Made by a program: the position numbers and the translations under genes. Under the pieces are notes generated by a model. It searched no databases, had not been told where the DNA came from, and saw nothing but the letters and a program-made list of their open reading frames with translations. A stretch of DNA of 63,826 nucleotides, taken from an uncultured Muribaculaceae bacterium (GTDB taxonomy: Bacteria; Bacteroidota; Bacteroidia; Bacteroidales; Muribaculaceae). The stretch is from positions 1 through 63,826 of the forward strand of contig CAJUKX010000015.1 in NCBI GenBank assembly GCA_910586975.1, written 5' to 3'. Shown here in pieces: positions 18,601-26,523 of the stretch (position 1 is the stretch's first letter; the number at the start of each line of letters is the position of its first letter).

Positions 18601-19158
18601 TCAAACACCGGTGGTCAGGCTTCAAAGGCTACCCCCGTGGGCGCTATCGCCAAGTTTGCAGCAGCCGGTAAGCGCGTGCGCAAGAAAGACCTCGGCCTTA
18701 TCGCCTCTACCTACGGCTACGTATACGTGGCTCAGGTGGCTATGGGTGCCAACAATGCTCAGACCCTCAAGGCCATCCGCGAGGCTGAAGCTTACGACGG
18801 TCCTTCGCTCATCATCGCTTACTCTCCCTGTATCAACCACGGTCTCAAGGCCGGTATGGGTCGCAGCCAGGAAGAAGAACAGCGTGCTGTTGAATGTGGT
18901 TACTGGCACCTGTGGCGCTACAACCCCGCTCTCGAAGAAGAAGGCAAGAACCCCTTCACCCTCGACTCTAAGGATCCCGACTGGGATAAGTTTGAGGACT
19001 TCCTCAAGGGCGAAGTGCGCTACGCTTCTGTACTGAAGCAGTATCCCGCCGAAGCAGCCGAACTCTTCGCTGCCGCCAAGGCCAACGCTATGTGGCGCTA
19101 CAACAACTACCGCCGCCTTGCACAGCAGCAGTGGGGTGTTGACCCTGATGTTAAGTAA
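15601..19158 (+). CDS. nifJ: Pyruvate:ferredoxin (flavodoxin) oxidoreductase
   Basis: Oxidises pyruvate with CoA to acetyl-CoA and CO2, passing electrons to ferredoxin; it is the main anaerobic pyruvate enzyme. The 1185-residue single chain carries all domains: pyruvate-binding (ITPSSTMAEYVDEW near 32-45), a CoA/transketolase-C-like part, two 4Fe-4S clusters (CIQCNKCAYVCPHA near 690 and CLGCSNCVDVCPG near 747), the SGACSGCGE motif near 815 and the thiamine diphosphate site GDGAAYDIGFGG near 968. Codons are strikingly biased to C in the third position, unlike neighbours, as in very highly expressed genes. It is transcribed alone and ends in a terminator. Confidence 0.97.
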   Translation: MSKDKKFLTCDGNQAAAHVSYMFSEVAAIYPITPSSTMAEYVDEWSAAGRKNIFGETVLVQEMQSEGGAAGAVHGSLQAGALTTTYTASQGLLLMIPNMYKIAGELLPCVFHVSARTLASHALSIFGDHQDVMSVRQTGFAMLAEGSVQEVMDLAGVAHLSTIKSSVPFVNFFDGFRTSHEIQKIEVMEQEDLAPLLDREALADFRNRALTPQSPVARGMAENSDVFFQHREACNKHYDAVPDIVEDYMAKISTITGREYHLFNYYGAKDADRVIIAMGSVTQAAQEAIDHLVANGEKVGLVSVHLYRPFSVKHLLAALPETVKRIAVLDRTKEPGANAEPLYLDVKDAFYGKENAPLIVGGRYGLASKDTTPSMIISVFENLALPMPKDHFTVGIVDDVTFTSLPEKEEMALGGASTFEAKFYGLGADGTVGANKNSVKIIGDNTNKYCQAYFAYDSKKSGGFTCSHLRFGDDPIRSTYLVNTPNFVACHVQAYLHMYDVTRGLRDGGTFLLNTIWEGDELAANLPNKVKRYFAEHNITVYYINATKIAQEIGLGNRTNTILQSAFFRITEVIPVDLAVEQMKKFIVKSYGKKGQDVVDKNYAAVDRGVEYHTLTVDPAWAQLADDAAVENNDPAFINNIVRPINAQDGDLLKVSDFENIADGTWQQGTARYEKRGVAAFVPEWLSENCIQCNKCAYVCPHAAIRPFVLNADEMAAAPFAEDATIPTIGKAMAGMRFMQAVDVLDCLGCSNCVDVCPGKKGVKALKMMPLETQLEVQKEWDYCAEKVSSKASLVNVQLTPKDSQFATPMFEFSGACSGCGETPYVKLVSQLFGDHQMIANATGCSSIYSGSVPSTPYCTDEKGYGPAWANSLFEDFAEFGLGMKIASEKMRTRVAEVMKNITACDKCSDEIKALAQQWLDNPESAAATREVAEKIVPLCEACNCDNCKALLDIKGFIMARSQWIIAGDGAAYDIGFGGLDHVLASGKNVNVLVLDTEVYSNTGGQASKATPVGAIAKFAAAGKRVRKKDLGLIASTYGYVYVAQVAMGANNAQTLKAIREAEAYDGPSLIIAYSPCINHGLKAGMGRSQEEEQRAVECGYWHLWRYNPALEEEGKNPFTLDSKDPDWDKFEDFLKGEVRYASVLKQYPAEAAELFAAAKANAMWRYNNYRRLAQQQWGVDPDVK

Positions 19159-19189
19159 TCTGCGATAACTTACACATTAATATAATATA

Positions 19190-19226
19190 AACAGACGCGA
19201 CCACTACAGGCCGCGTCTGTTTTTTG
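19190..19226 (+). terminator. Terminator of nifJ
   Basis: The stem AACAGACGCG/CGCGTCTGTT, with a 12-nt loop, is followed by six T. It lies 31 nt after the stop. Confidence 0.9.
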
Positions 19227-19288
19227 TAAAAATGACAGCTCGAAAGTTAGAATTATCTCAAAAAATAATCGCGTATTAAAAAAAACAT

Positions 19289-19296
19289 TAACTTTG
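19289..19296 (+). promoter_or_regulatory. -7 box for the 126-residue membrane protein
   Basis: TAACTTTG is a full TAnnTTTG match 34 nt before the start. No -33 TTTG is seen. Confidence 0.55.
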
Positions 19297-19330
19297 CAAG
19301 CGAAAACCAAATTTTTAAAAATATTTTTTT

Positions 19331-19711
19331 ATGAGTGCCGTTAGTTTTTTAAGAGCTTTGGATGACGCGCAACTGTTTATATGCTACCGTTATGCTGCGG
19401 CTGTGCTGCCCGTGATGCTGATAAGCAGCTACTATCCCGAGCTTAAGACAATAGCGATTGTGAGTGCTGTCATTATGTGCCTTATTCTGGTATATGGTGT
19501 AGTGAGATTCATCATGTTGCTGATGCAGAAAGCGGAGGTGAAAGAATCGTCACGACTGAGTGTGATAACAAGCCAGCTGCTGGCTCTGCCATATGCCATT
19601 TTTCTGGCTACGATAGCCATACCCGGCATTGACAGAACCATGGGTTATTGTATTGCCTTGTTCTTTGCCGTGATATCGGCATTCAACTGGAATAAGAAAA
19701 CACAGAAATAA
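19331..19711 (+). CDS. Small four-helix membrane protein, unknown function
   Basis: I do not recognise this 126-residue protein. It begins MSAVSFLRALDDAQLF, then has four likely membrane helices (about 20-35, 41-65, 80-95 and 103-118) with a charged loop after the second (MQKAEVKESSR) and a basic tail NWNKKTQK. It has its own -7 box and terminator, so it is a single-gene unit between nifJ and GH97. Codon use is typical of the window. Confidence 0.7.
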   Translation: MSAVSFLRALDDAQLFICYRYAAAVLPVMLISSYYPELKTIAIVSAVIMCLILVYGVVRFIMLLMQKAEVKESSRLSVITSQLLALPYAIFLATIAIPGIDRTMGYCIALFFAVISAFNWNKKTQK

Positions 19712-19730
19712 TCCGACAATCCTTTTACAG

Positions 19731-19774
19731 GAGCCGTGAGTAAGCTGCATATAACAGCCTGCTCACGGCTTTGT
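19731..19774 (+). terminator. Terminator-like hairpin after the small membrane protein
   Basis: GAGCCGTGAG pairs with CTCACGGCTT around a 21-nt loop. The T run is weak. Confidence 0.5.
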
Positions 19775-19845
19775 CTGTTATGGGCGATGCAGATTATAAG
19801 TGTAATTTTTACAACCGTAAATTTCGAAATTACAGATTTTGTGTG

Positions 19846-19853
19846 TATATTTG
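19846..19853 (+). promoter_or_regulatory. -7 box of the GH97 gene
   Basis: TATATTTG matches TAnnTTTG 40 nt before the start codon. A TTTC about 20 nt upstream is a near -33. Confidence 0.55.
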
Positions 19854-19893
19854 CAAAAATAAAACAACTAATCGTTACAAACTAATCTAAACC

Positions 19894-21840
19894 ATGAATA
19901 TCAGATACTTAGCATTAATGTCTGCAATGTTTTCAGCCTTGGCTTTAGGAGCGGCCGAAATCAGCAGTCCCTCAGGTAACCTGGTAGTTACCACCTCGGT
20001 AGGAGCTGATGGCACACCCTTATATTCGGTAAGCCTTAACGGTAAGACTGTGATAGAAAATTCAGACCTCGGACTTGTGCTTGACTTCGTTGACCTGTCT
20101 AAAGGTCTCAAGGAGACCAAAGCTGTAACCTCATCTATAAACCGCACTTACAATCAAGATAAAATTAAGAAAAGCAAGATAAACGTAAATGCTACCGGAG
20201 CTGTGATCGAATACGAAGGCGATGGAGGCAAGAAACTCAACATAGAGTGGCATGTGGCCGACAATGGTGTGGCATACCGCTATTTCGTACCCAAGCAGAG
20301 CGGTCGAGCCGCGATGGTGGTGAAGAACGAAACAGGCGCATTTGCATTTCCCGAAGGCACCACCACTTTCCTCACCCATCAGTCAGACCCAATGATTGGT
20401 TGGAAGCGCAGCAAGCCCAGCTATGAGGAGTATTATGTGGTGGATGCTCCTATGGACAGTGTGTCGCAGTACGGACGCGGATATACATTTCCTGCGCTGT
20501 TCAAGACTCCCGACGGAGTATGGACTCTCATCACCGAGACAGGTGTCGACGGCTATTACTGTGGCTCGCATCTAAGCGATTATAAGGACGGAAAGTACAC
20601 CATCGCTTTTCCTATGCCCGAGGAAAACAACGGCAACGGCTCGGCCTCGCCCGGTGTGAAGGTTCCCGGATATACCCCGTGGCGCGTCATGGCCATAGGC
20701 GATAATCTCGCCCCCATAGTGGAGACTACATTGCCTTGGGATCTTGTGGAACCTAAGTATGATTATACTGTCAAGGGCAAAGCGCGTCCGGCCAAAGGCA
20801 CATGGAGCTGGATTATATGGCAGGATAATTCCATGAATTATGACGATCAGGTGACCTTCATAGATTTTGCCGCCGACCTCGGTTACGACAACATACTGAT
20901 TGATGCCGGATGGGATCAGAATATAGGCGAGCAACGCATGGAAGAACTCTTCAAATACGCCAAGTCAAAGGGTGTGCGTCCTACTCTGTGGTACTCTTCG
21001 TCGGGTCATTGGAACGATATTGTGCAAAGTCCCGTCAACCGCATGGATCGTCCCATCGTGCGCAAGAAATGGATGAAATGGATGCGCGACAACGGTGTTG
21101 ATGCTGTGAAGGTAGACTTCTTTGGCGGCGACAAGCAGGAAACCATGCGTCTGTATGAAGATATTCTCAGCGATGCCGCCGACTATGGCATAGATGTGGT
21201 GTTCCATGGCTGCACATTGCCACGCGGCTGGGAACGAATGTATCCCAACTTTGTAGGTGCCGAGGCCGTACTTGCGTCTGAAAACCTTGTTTTCGAACAG
21301 AGTTTTTGCGACAAGGAGGCTCTTCATGCCACATTGCATCCTTTCATCCGCAACTCGGCTGCTATAATGGAATATGGTGGCTCGCCTCTTAACAAGCGTC
21401 TTAACAGGGGCAACAACGGCGGCAGCATACGCCGCACCACCGACGCATTTGAGCTTGCCACAGCTGTGCTGTTCCAAAATCCTGTGCAGTATTTCGCACT
21501 TGCACCCAACAATCTCACCGATGCTCCCGCGGCTGCCATCGAATTCATGAAGAATGTGCCTACCACTTGGGACGATACCAAGTACATCGCCGGCTATCCC
21601 GGCAAGTATGCCGTTGTGGCACGCCGTCATGGTAACAAGTGGTATGTGGCCGGTGTGAGCAACATGCCCGAGACCACAAAGGTTGACCTCGCTCTGCCCA
21701 TGTTTGAAAAAGGCGAAGCACTCACCATACTCTGCGACGATAAGAACGGCGAGCTTCAGAAAACCGAGCTTAAGGTGAAAAATCCCGAAAAAGTCACCGT
21801 AACCCTCAACCCCAACTCAGGCTTCGTAATCACCGACTGA
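19894..21840 (+). CDS. GH97 alpha-glycosidase, secreted
   Basis: A 648-residue periplasmic enzyme of glycoside hydrolase family 97, which holds alpha-glucosidases and alpha-galactosidases of Bacteroidetes. After a signal peptide (about 1-19), an N-terminal beta-sandwich (to about 270) precedes the (beta/alpha)8 barrel (WSWIIWQDN near 305) and a C-terminal beta domain (from about 550). VKVDFF near 405 carries an Asp where retaining members have the nucleophile, so a retaining alpha-galactosidase type is more likely than a SusB-like inverting glucosidase; this is inference. It is a single gene converging on a pectinesterase. Confidence 0.9.
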   Translation: MNIRYLALMSAMFSALALGAAEISSPSGNLVVTTSVGADGTPLYSVSLNGKTVIENSDLGLVLDFVDLSKGLKETKAVTSSINRTYNQDKIKKSKINVNATGAVIEYEGDGGKKLNIEWHVADNGVAYRYFVPKQSGRAAMVVKNETGAFAFPEGTTTFLTHQSDPMIGWKRSKPSYEEYYVVDAPMDSVSQYGRGYTFPALFKTPDGVWTLITETGVDGYYCGSHLSDYKDGKYTIAFPMPEENNGNGSASPGVKVPGYTPWRVMAIGDNLAPIVETTLPWDLVEPKYDYTVKGKARPAKGTWSWIIWQDNSMNYDDQVTFIDFAADLGYDNILIDAGWDQNIGEQRMEELFKYAKSKGVRPTLWYSSSGHWNDIVQSPVNRMDRPIVRKKWMKWMRDNGVDAVKVDFFGGDKQETMRLYEDILSDAADYGIDVVFHGCTLPRGWERMYPNFVGAEAVLASENLVFEQSFCDKEALHATLHPFIRNSAAIMEYGGSPLNKRLNRGNNGGSIRRTTDAFELATAVLFQNPVQYFALAPNNLTDAPAAAIEFMKNVPTTWDDTKYIAGYPGKYAVVARRHGNKWYVAGVSNMPETTKVDLALPMFEKGEALTILCDDKNGELQKTELKVKNPEKVTVTLNPNSGFVITD

Positions 21841-21851
21841 CAAATATTCAA

Positions 21852-21905
21852 AATATAATAACATCAGCGCAATTCTCACGAGAATTGCGCTGATGTTATT
21901 ATATT
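21852..21905. terminator. Bidirectional terminator between GH97 and pectinesterase
   Basis: Two perfect 26-nt arms (core ACATCAGCGCAATTCTC) are separated by two bases, with A-rich and T-rich ends. It sits between converging genes. Confidence 0.85.
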
Positions 21906-21922
21906 GGTAGAGAGAATGGTAG

Positions 21923-22906
21923 TCAGAAGTGTGCGCCGGCGGGTTGCCAGTCGTCGAGTATCTCGGCGGGGGTATATCCCGTGGCCGATTGCAACACATG
22001 GCCGAAAGCTCGCTTGGATGTATCGGCTCCGGCTCCGGTGTTGCCGTATTCGGCATAGTAGCATGTCTGCTCTCGGTGGGGCTTGCGCCAGTTGTTCCAC
22101 CCCTCGGGGCGTATGTGGCCGCCTATGTTGCATTCGATGAAAACTGTGCGTCCGTAATCTCTCCACGGGCGCGATAGCCAGCAGCTGTCGCAGTCCTCGT
22201 TGGCGGTGATGTCGCAGTTCAGAAATACAAATCCGTACTTGTTGCCTTGCGGGGTCGACGGTGCGGTTATGTACCCCTTCTTGCGGTTGCAGCGTATCTC
22301 GCAGTCCTTGAACAAGGCCACCGCCGGCCCGAAAATGAAATCTACCGAGCCTTCGATATAGCAATCCTCGTAATACTGCCGTCCCAATCCCCATGCAAAC
22401 AGGGTGTCCTGGAAGCCGAGGAAGCGGCAATTTTTGAAAAACATACGGTCGCCGCCGGTAAGGGCTGCCACAGCCTGCCCGGCCGCCACACCGGCCTGAT
22501 TGGCAAATGTGATGTTCTCGGCCGTGAAATCATCCGGAAATATATAGCAAGTTGCACTGCCGTAGGTGCCCATTTCGTCGCCGGTGAAGTTCTTGCTCGA
22601 TGCCACGCTGTCGCAGTATATGGTTACGTTGCCCCGGCCCGTCATTTTCAGTTTGGTCTTGCTGGGCGAGATGTTTATACGCTCGCGATACACGCCCTCG
22701 TGTATGAGTATGCGTGTGGTGTCTTTTCTGAAATCTGGCACCCGGGCAATGGCTTCTTGCAGCGAGGTGAAGTCGCCGCTGCCGTCCTGCGCCACCACTA
22801 TGTCGTAGCGGGTGGTATCGGGGCATACCTCATTGTGCGGCGTTGCGGAGGCTGCCGGCAATGCTGCAGCCAGGGCTATGATCAAGGCTGATATATGTGT
22901 ATTCAT
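21923..22906 (-). CDS. Pectinesterase (CE8 family)
   Basis: Removes methyl groups from homogalacturonan, preparing pectin for lyases and hydrolases; exported by a signal peptide (cut near 21). The 327-residue beta-helix keeps the catalytic set: QAV at 144-146, the acid Asp167 in FQDTLF, the nucleophile Asp189 in VDFIFGPA, and Arg246 in LSRPWRD. No other pectin gene is near, and no SusCD pair is in the window, so it works with enzymes encoded elsewhere. A well-formed promoter lies 24-54 nt upstream. Confidence 0.93.
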   Translation of the reverse strand: MNTHISALIIALAAALPAASATPHNEVCPDTTRYDIVVAQDGSGDFTSLQEAIARVPDFRKDTTRILIHEGVYRERINISPSKTKLKMTGRGNVTIYCDSVASSKNFTGDEMGTYGSATCYIFPDDFTAENITFANQAGVAAGQAVAALTGGDRMFFKNCRFLGFQDTLFAWGLGRQYYEDCYIEGSVDFIFGPAVALFKDCEIRCNRKKGYITAPSTPQGNKYGFVFLNCDITANEDCDSCWLSRPWRDYGRTVFIECNIGGHIRPEGWNNWRKPHREQTCYYAEYGNTGAGADTSKRAFGHVLQSATGYTPAEILDDWQPAGAHF

Positions 22907-22929
22907 GGCGTGTGGATTGTTTGTAAGGG

Positions 22930-22960
22930 CAAAATTAGGCTTTTTATTCCGTTAATCAAA
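22930..22960 (-). promoter_or_regulatory. Promoter of the pectinesterase gene
   Basis: On the minus strand, TTTG (22957-22960) and TAATTTTG (22930-22937) are 19 nt apart. This matches the Bacteroidetes -33/-7 consensus. Confidence 0.7.
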
Positions 22961-22986
22961 AAAAGATGCTAAATAATCGAAAAATC

Positions 22987-23017
22987 TTGGTAATGTAGAA
23001 AAAAAGCCGTATCTTTG
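22987..23017 (+). promoter_or_regulatory. Promoter of rplU-rpmA
   Basis: TTGG (22987-22990) and TATCTTTG (23010-23017) are 19 nt apart. The transcript would start near 23024, leaving a leader of about 90 nt. Confidence 0.65.
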
Positions 23018-23034
23018 CACCGCATTTTCCGCAC

Positions 23035-23082
23035 CGGGCTTATTAAAGAGACGCCGGTTCTTCAAGAACAAGGCTCCGCCCG
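23035..23082 (+). promoter_or_regulatory. Structured leader of rplU, possible autoregulatory RNA
   Basis: Inside the leader, CGGGC (23035-23039) can pair with GCCCG (23078-23082), enclosing a GCC...GGC and GTTC/GAAC hairpin (23053-23074). Ribosomal protein leaders often bind their own product; a role here is only inferred from the fold. Confidence 0.35.
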
Positions 23083-23112
23083 ACGGGTTAACTTTTATAA
23101 TCATAAATTATA

Positions 23113-23433
23113 ATGTACGTTATCGTAGAAATACAGGGTCAGCAGTTCAAAGCTGAAAAGGATCGTTTCCTGTATGTACACTATCTCGGCGAAGAAGTGA
23201 AAGAAGGCCAGACCGTAGAGTTTGACCGCGTGCTTCTCGTAGATGCCGACGGTGCCGTTAAAGTCGGCGCTCCTACCGTTGAAGGAGCAAAAGTAGTATG
23301 CGAAGTTGCTGAACCCCTCGTAAAGGGCGACAAGGTAATCGTCTTCAAGAAAAAACGCCGCAAAGGCTATCGTCGCAAGAACGGTCACCGTCAGTACTTC
23401 TCTAAAGTTGTCATCAAAGACGTAGTCGCTTAA
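23113..23433 (+). CDS. rplU: 50S ribosomal protein L21
   Basis: Large-subunit ribosomal protein that binds 23S rRNA. The 106 residues start MYVIVEIQGQQFKAEKD, and the basic end KKKRRKGYRRKNGHRQ fits L21. It is followed 20 nt later by rpmA, the usual pair. The leader of about 90 nt before it can form nested stems, which may serve feedback control. Confidence 0.97.
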   Translation: MYVIVEIQGQQFKAEKDRFLYVHYLGEEVKEGQTVEFDRVLLVDADGAVKVGAPTVEGAKVVCEVAEPLVKGDKVIVFKKKRRKGYRRKNGHRQYFSKVVIKDVVA

Positions 23434-23453
23434 CCCTCTAAAAACTCACAGAA

Positions 23454-23717
23454 ATGGCACATAAAAAAGGTGTAGGTAGTTCTAAGAACGGACGTGAATC
23501 AGAAAGCAAGCGACTCGGTGTTAAGATCTTTGGCGGTCAGTCTTGCAAAGCAGGCAATATCATCAAGCGCCAGCGTGGCACCGTACATCACCCCGGCCTG
23601 AATGTTGGCTTGGGCAAAGACCACACAATCTACGCTCTCATCGACGGCGTGGTTGCGTTCACCGAAGGTCGCAATGGCCGCAAGTTTATCAATGTTATGC
23701 CTCACGGCGAAGCTTAA
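23454..23717 (+). CDS. rpmA: 50S ribosomal protein L27
   Basis: Large-subunit protein near the peptidyl transferase centre. It has 87 residues; the start MAHKKGVGSSKNGRESESKR is the standard short L27 N-terminus with no cleavable extension, and NIIKRQRGTVHHPG follows. It is cotranscribed with rplU and ends in a strong hairpin at 23746. Confidence 0.97.
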   Translation: MAHKKGVGSSKNGRESESKRLGVKIFGGQSCKAGNIIKRQRGTVHHPGLNVGLGKDHTIYALIDGVVAFTEGRNGRKFINVMPHGEA

Positions 23718-23745
23718 TCCTGCGGTTAATTCCTCAAACTAATTA

Positions 23746-23790
23746 CACAGGCACATACCTCATCCGGGAATGTGCCTGTGTGTGTTTATT
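23746..23790 (+). terminator. Terminator of rplU-rpmA
   Basis: The stem ACACAGGCACAT/ATGTGCCTGTGT is perfect over 12 bp, with a T-rich tail. Confidence 0.85.
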
Positions 23791-23885
23791 GTGAGACGTT
23801 ATTTTTCAGATTTTTGTAATTGAGTTCTTACTTTTTCTTCGTTTCTGCGTTATAATTAGAGCTCTTGATTATTAATTGGATTTTT

Positions 23886-25184
23886 ATGGATACTGCAAAA
23901 AAACGCTTGGTTGTTATAGGTGGTGGCTTCGGCGGCCTCAATCTGGCTAAAAAAATCGACAAGTCGCAATGGGATGTTCTTATTATTGATAAGAATAATT
24001 ACCATAGTTTCGCTCCGCTTTTTTATCAGGTGGCATCGTCGGGTCTGGAGCCTGCCGGTATCACATTCCCGCTGCGCCGCGAAATGCGCAAGCGCAGTAT
24101 GCGCGGAACCCGCTTCACCATGGGTACCGTGTCGTATATCGACGTGCGTACCAAGCAGGTAGTTACAGAATATGAGACAATTCCGTACGATGCACTTGTG
24201 ATAGCCGTAGGCTGCACAAACAACTTCTTCGGTATAAACGGTCTTGAACAAAATGTTTACACTATAAAGAGCGCGGCCGAGAGCATCCGCGCCCGCAACG
24301 CCATATTGTATAATCTCGAACGCGCCGGACAGTGTTCCGACCCCGAGGAACGTAAGGCCATGCTCACATTTGCAGTGGTGGGCGGCGGCCCCACAGGCGT
24401 GGAGATTGCCGGAGCTTTGGGCGAAATGAAGCGTTGGACCATCATACGCGAATATCCCCGCCTGTTGCAGGACGAGGTAAGGGTGGTGCTCTATGAGGGT
24501 GCCGACCGCCTGCTGCGCACCATGAGCGAGAAGTCTTCAAAGGACGCCCTGCGCGATCTGGGCGAGCTGATGGTAGACGTGCGCCTGGGCAAGACTATGC
24601 AGTCGTATGAAAACGGCGAGCTGAAATTTGCCGACGGCGAAACCCTGCGCACCGGTATGGTGATATGGACCGCAGGTATTGTGGGAAACCCTCTCACCAT
24701 CATAGGCAGCGACGTGAAACCAGGCCCCGGCGGACGATATGAGGTGGACGAATTCAACCGCGTGAAGGGCTTGCAGGATGTATATGCCATAGGCGATATA
24801 TGCTATCACAGCGACGAGCGATTTCCGCGCGGATGTCCGCAGTTGGCTCAACCGGCCATACAACAGGGCCGCTGTCTGGCACGAAATCTCAACCGCGACA
24901 CCTTCACCGAACCGTTCTCCTACCGCGACAAGGGCTCGATGGCTACCATAGGCCGCAACAGGGCTGTGGTCGACATGGGCAAGGTACACTTCAACGGATG
25001 GTTTGCATGGATGGCATGGCTCATAGTGCATCTGGTGACTCTGCTGGGCATGCGCAACAAGATTGTGGTATTTATCAACTGGATATGGAGCTATGTGGGA
25101 TTTGCCACTTCGCTGCGCATGATACTGAAGCCTACACGCTATCCCCTCGACCCGCCCGAACCCGTGGCCAAGCGTCCCGAGTAG
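23886..25184 (+). CDS. NADH:quinone oxidoreductase, type II (NDH-2 like)
   Basis: A flavoprotein that passes electrons from NADH to quinone without pumping. It has the FAD loop GGGFGGLN near residue 12 and the NADH loop GGGPTGVEIAG near 170. The C-terminal part (about 365-410) has hydrophobic and aromatic helices (WFAWMAWLIVHLVTLLG) for membrane attachment. I chose the ATG at 23886 because it places the FAD motif at the usual distance; an ATG 21 nt earlier is possible. No TAnnTTTG box is visible. It stands between rplU-rpmA and a separate operon. Confidence 0.9.
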   Translation: MDTAKKRLVVIGGGFGGLNLAKKIDKSQWDVLIIDKNNYHSFAPLFYQVASSGLEPAGITFPLRREMRKRSMRGTRFTMGTVSYIDVRTKQVVTEYETIPYDALVIAVGCTNNFFGINGLEQNVYTIKSAAESIRARNAILYNLERAGQCSDPEERKAMLTFAVVGGGPTGVEIAGALGEMKRWTIIREYPRLLQDEVRVVLYEGADRLLRTMSEKSSKDALRDLGELMVDVRLGKTMQSYENGELKFADGETLRTGMVIWTAGIVGNPLTIIGSDVKPGPGGRYEVDEFNRVKGLQDVYAIGDICYHSDERFPRGCPQLAQPAIQQGRCLARNLNRDTFTEPFSYRDKGSMATIGRNRAVVDMGKVHFNGWFAWMAWLIVHLVTLLGMRNKIVVFINWIWSYVGFATSLRMILKPTRYPLDPPEPVAKRPE

Positions 25185-25189
25185 TTCTA

Positions 25190-25214
25190 AGAAACAGTTT
25201 CTAAAAATTAATAA
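25190..25214. repeat. Partial palindrome related to an intergenic repeat end
   Basis: The stretch AGAAACAGTTTCT followed by AAAAATTA resembles the end of the palindromic element at 53072-53234. It may be a remnant; the match is short. Confidence 0.25.
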
Positions 25215-25232
25215 TTTATCGTCAACCCTCAT

Positions 25233-25263
25233 TTTGTCGTATGATAAATTTGTTGTAACTTTG
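25233..25263 (+). promoter_or_regulatory. Promoter of the acyltransferase operon
   Basis: TTTG (25233-25236) and TAACTTTG (25256-25263) are 19 nt apart, an exact consensus match. It lies after an ATG at 25234 and so rules for the start at 25291. Confidence 0.8.
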
Positions 25264-25290
25264 AAGCGTGATATTATACCTTTTTATGAT

Positions 25291-26511
25291 ATGACAACCG
25301 AGAAAGAACATAAATACACATCAAATACAGCGATACCGGCAGAGTTTGAGGACATAGCGCCTTATAACGATGCCCAGTATCGCGAAAAGATTGCCCTTCT
25401 TGTGAAAGAACCGGGTTTCGAGCATGCCGTGCGTTATGTGTTGCCCGACGTAAATTATCCTGAATTTGTGGATGAGCTGCTCCGGGTAAACGATCAGCAC
25501 GATTTTCAATATAAGGTGATGGGCCCATTCCTGGAGATGCTGGTCAAGACCACTACTTCAGGCCTGAGTTGTGACGGCCTTGAAAACATACGGCCCGACC
25601 GCAGCTACACCTTCATCACCAACCACCGCGACATAGTGCTTGATGCTTCGTTTCTCAATCTATGCTTCATACGCAACCGCATGCCCATCACCCAGGTGGC
25701 CATCGGCAACAATTTGCTCATATACGACTGGATTACCGACCTGGTGAAGCTCAACCGCAGCTTCATAGTCAAGCGCGACACCCGTATGGTCGAGGCGCTT
25801 GAAGCTGCCCGTCATCTGTCGGCATACATACACTATGCAATCAACGAGCGCCACGAATCGGTATGGATTGCTCAGCGCGAAGGCCGTGCCAAGGATTCAA
25901 ACGACCTCACTCAGGAGAGCCTTATAAAGATGATTGGCCTTGCTCCCGGCGAGTCGCCAAAAGAAAATATTCTTGGTGCATCGCTGCTTCCGGTGTCTAT
26001 TTCGTATGAATTTGACCCGAATGACTACCTGAAGGCCCGCGAATTCTTGCTCAAACGCCGCGACCCCAACTACAAGAAGAGCCAGCGCGACGACCTCTTC
26101 AGCATGGAGACCGGTATCCTTAACTACAAGGGCAGGGTACACATGCGCATAGGCAATTGCATCAACTCGGAGCTCGAGTCGTATGCCGGTACCACACGCC
26201 TTGAAGTGGTAAAGGAAGCCTGCCGCCTTATCGACCGCTCCATTCACTGCGGCTACCGCATATTCCCATGCAATTATATAGCCTATGACGAGGTGAACAA
26301 CAGCCACGAGTTTGAGTCGCGCTACTCGCAGGCCGATGTCGACAGCTTCAACGAATATATCAACCGCCAGCTCGACCGCATAGACGTGCCCGACATTACC
26401 CCCGACGAGCGCGAATACATGCACGGCATGATGCTATCCATGTACGCCAATCCGCTCAAGAACCACCTTGCAGCCGGAGGTGCATGCAAGAACGAGGAGT
26501 CTGCGGGCTAA
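25291..26511 (+). CDS. Glycerol-phosphate acyltransferase-like protein
   Basis: A 406-residue member of the PlsC/PlsB-type acyltransferase group, expected to transfer acyl groups in phospholipid or lipid synthesis at the membrane. Motif I is NHRDIVLDASFL (about 112-123), with the His and a nearby Asp; WIAQREGRAKD matches motif III. No strong membrane helix is visible. The promoter boxes fix the start at the ATG at 25291 (MTTEKEHKYTSN) rather than an in-frame ATG at 25234. It begins an operon with a phosphoesterase, tex and a folK-like gene. Confidence 0.8.
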   Translation: MTTEKEHKYTSNTAIPAEFEDIAPYNDAQYREKIALLVKEPGFEHAVRYVLPDVNYPEFVDELLRVNDQHDFQYKVMGPFLEMLVKTTTSGLSCDGLENIRPDRSYTFITNHRDIVLDASFLNLCFIRNRMPITQVAIGNNLLIYDWITDLVKLNRSFIVKRDTRMVEALEAARHLSAYIHYAINERHESVWIAQREGRAKDSNDLTQESLIKMIGLAPGESPKENILGASLLPVSISYEFDPNDYLKAREFLLKRRDPNYKKSQRDDLFSMETGILNYKGRVHMRIGNCINSELESYAGTTRLEVVKEACRLIDRSIHCGYRIFPCNYIAYDEVNNSHEFESRYSQADVDSFNEYINRQLDRIDVPDITPDEREYMHGMMLSMYANPLKNHLAAGGACKNEESAG

Positions 26512-26523
26512 AATCCTGAAAAT

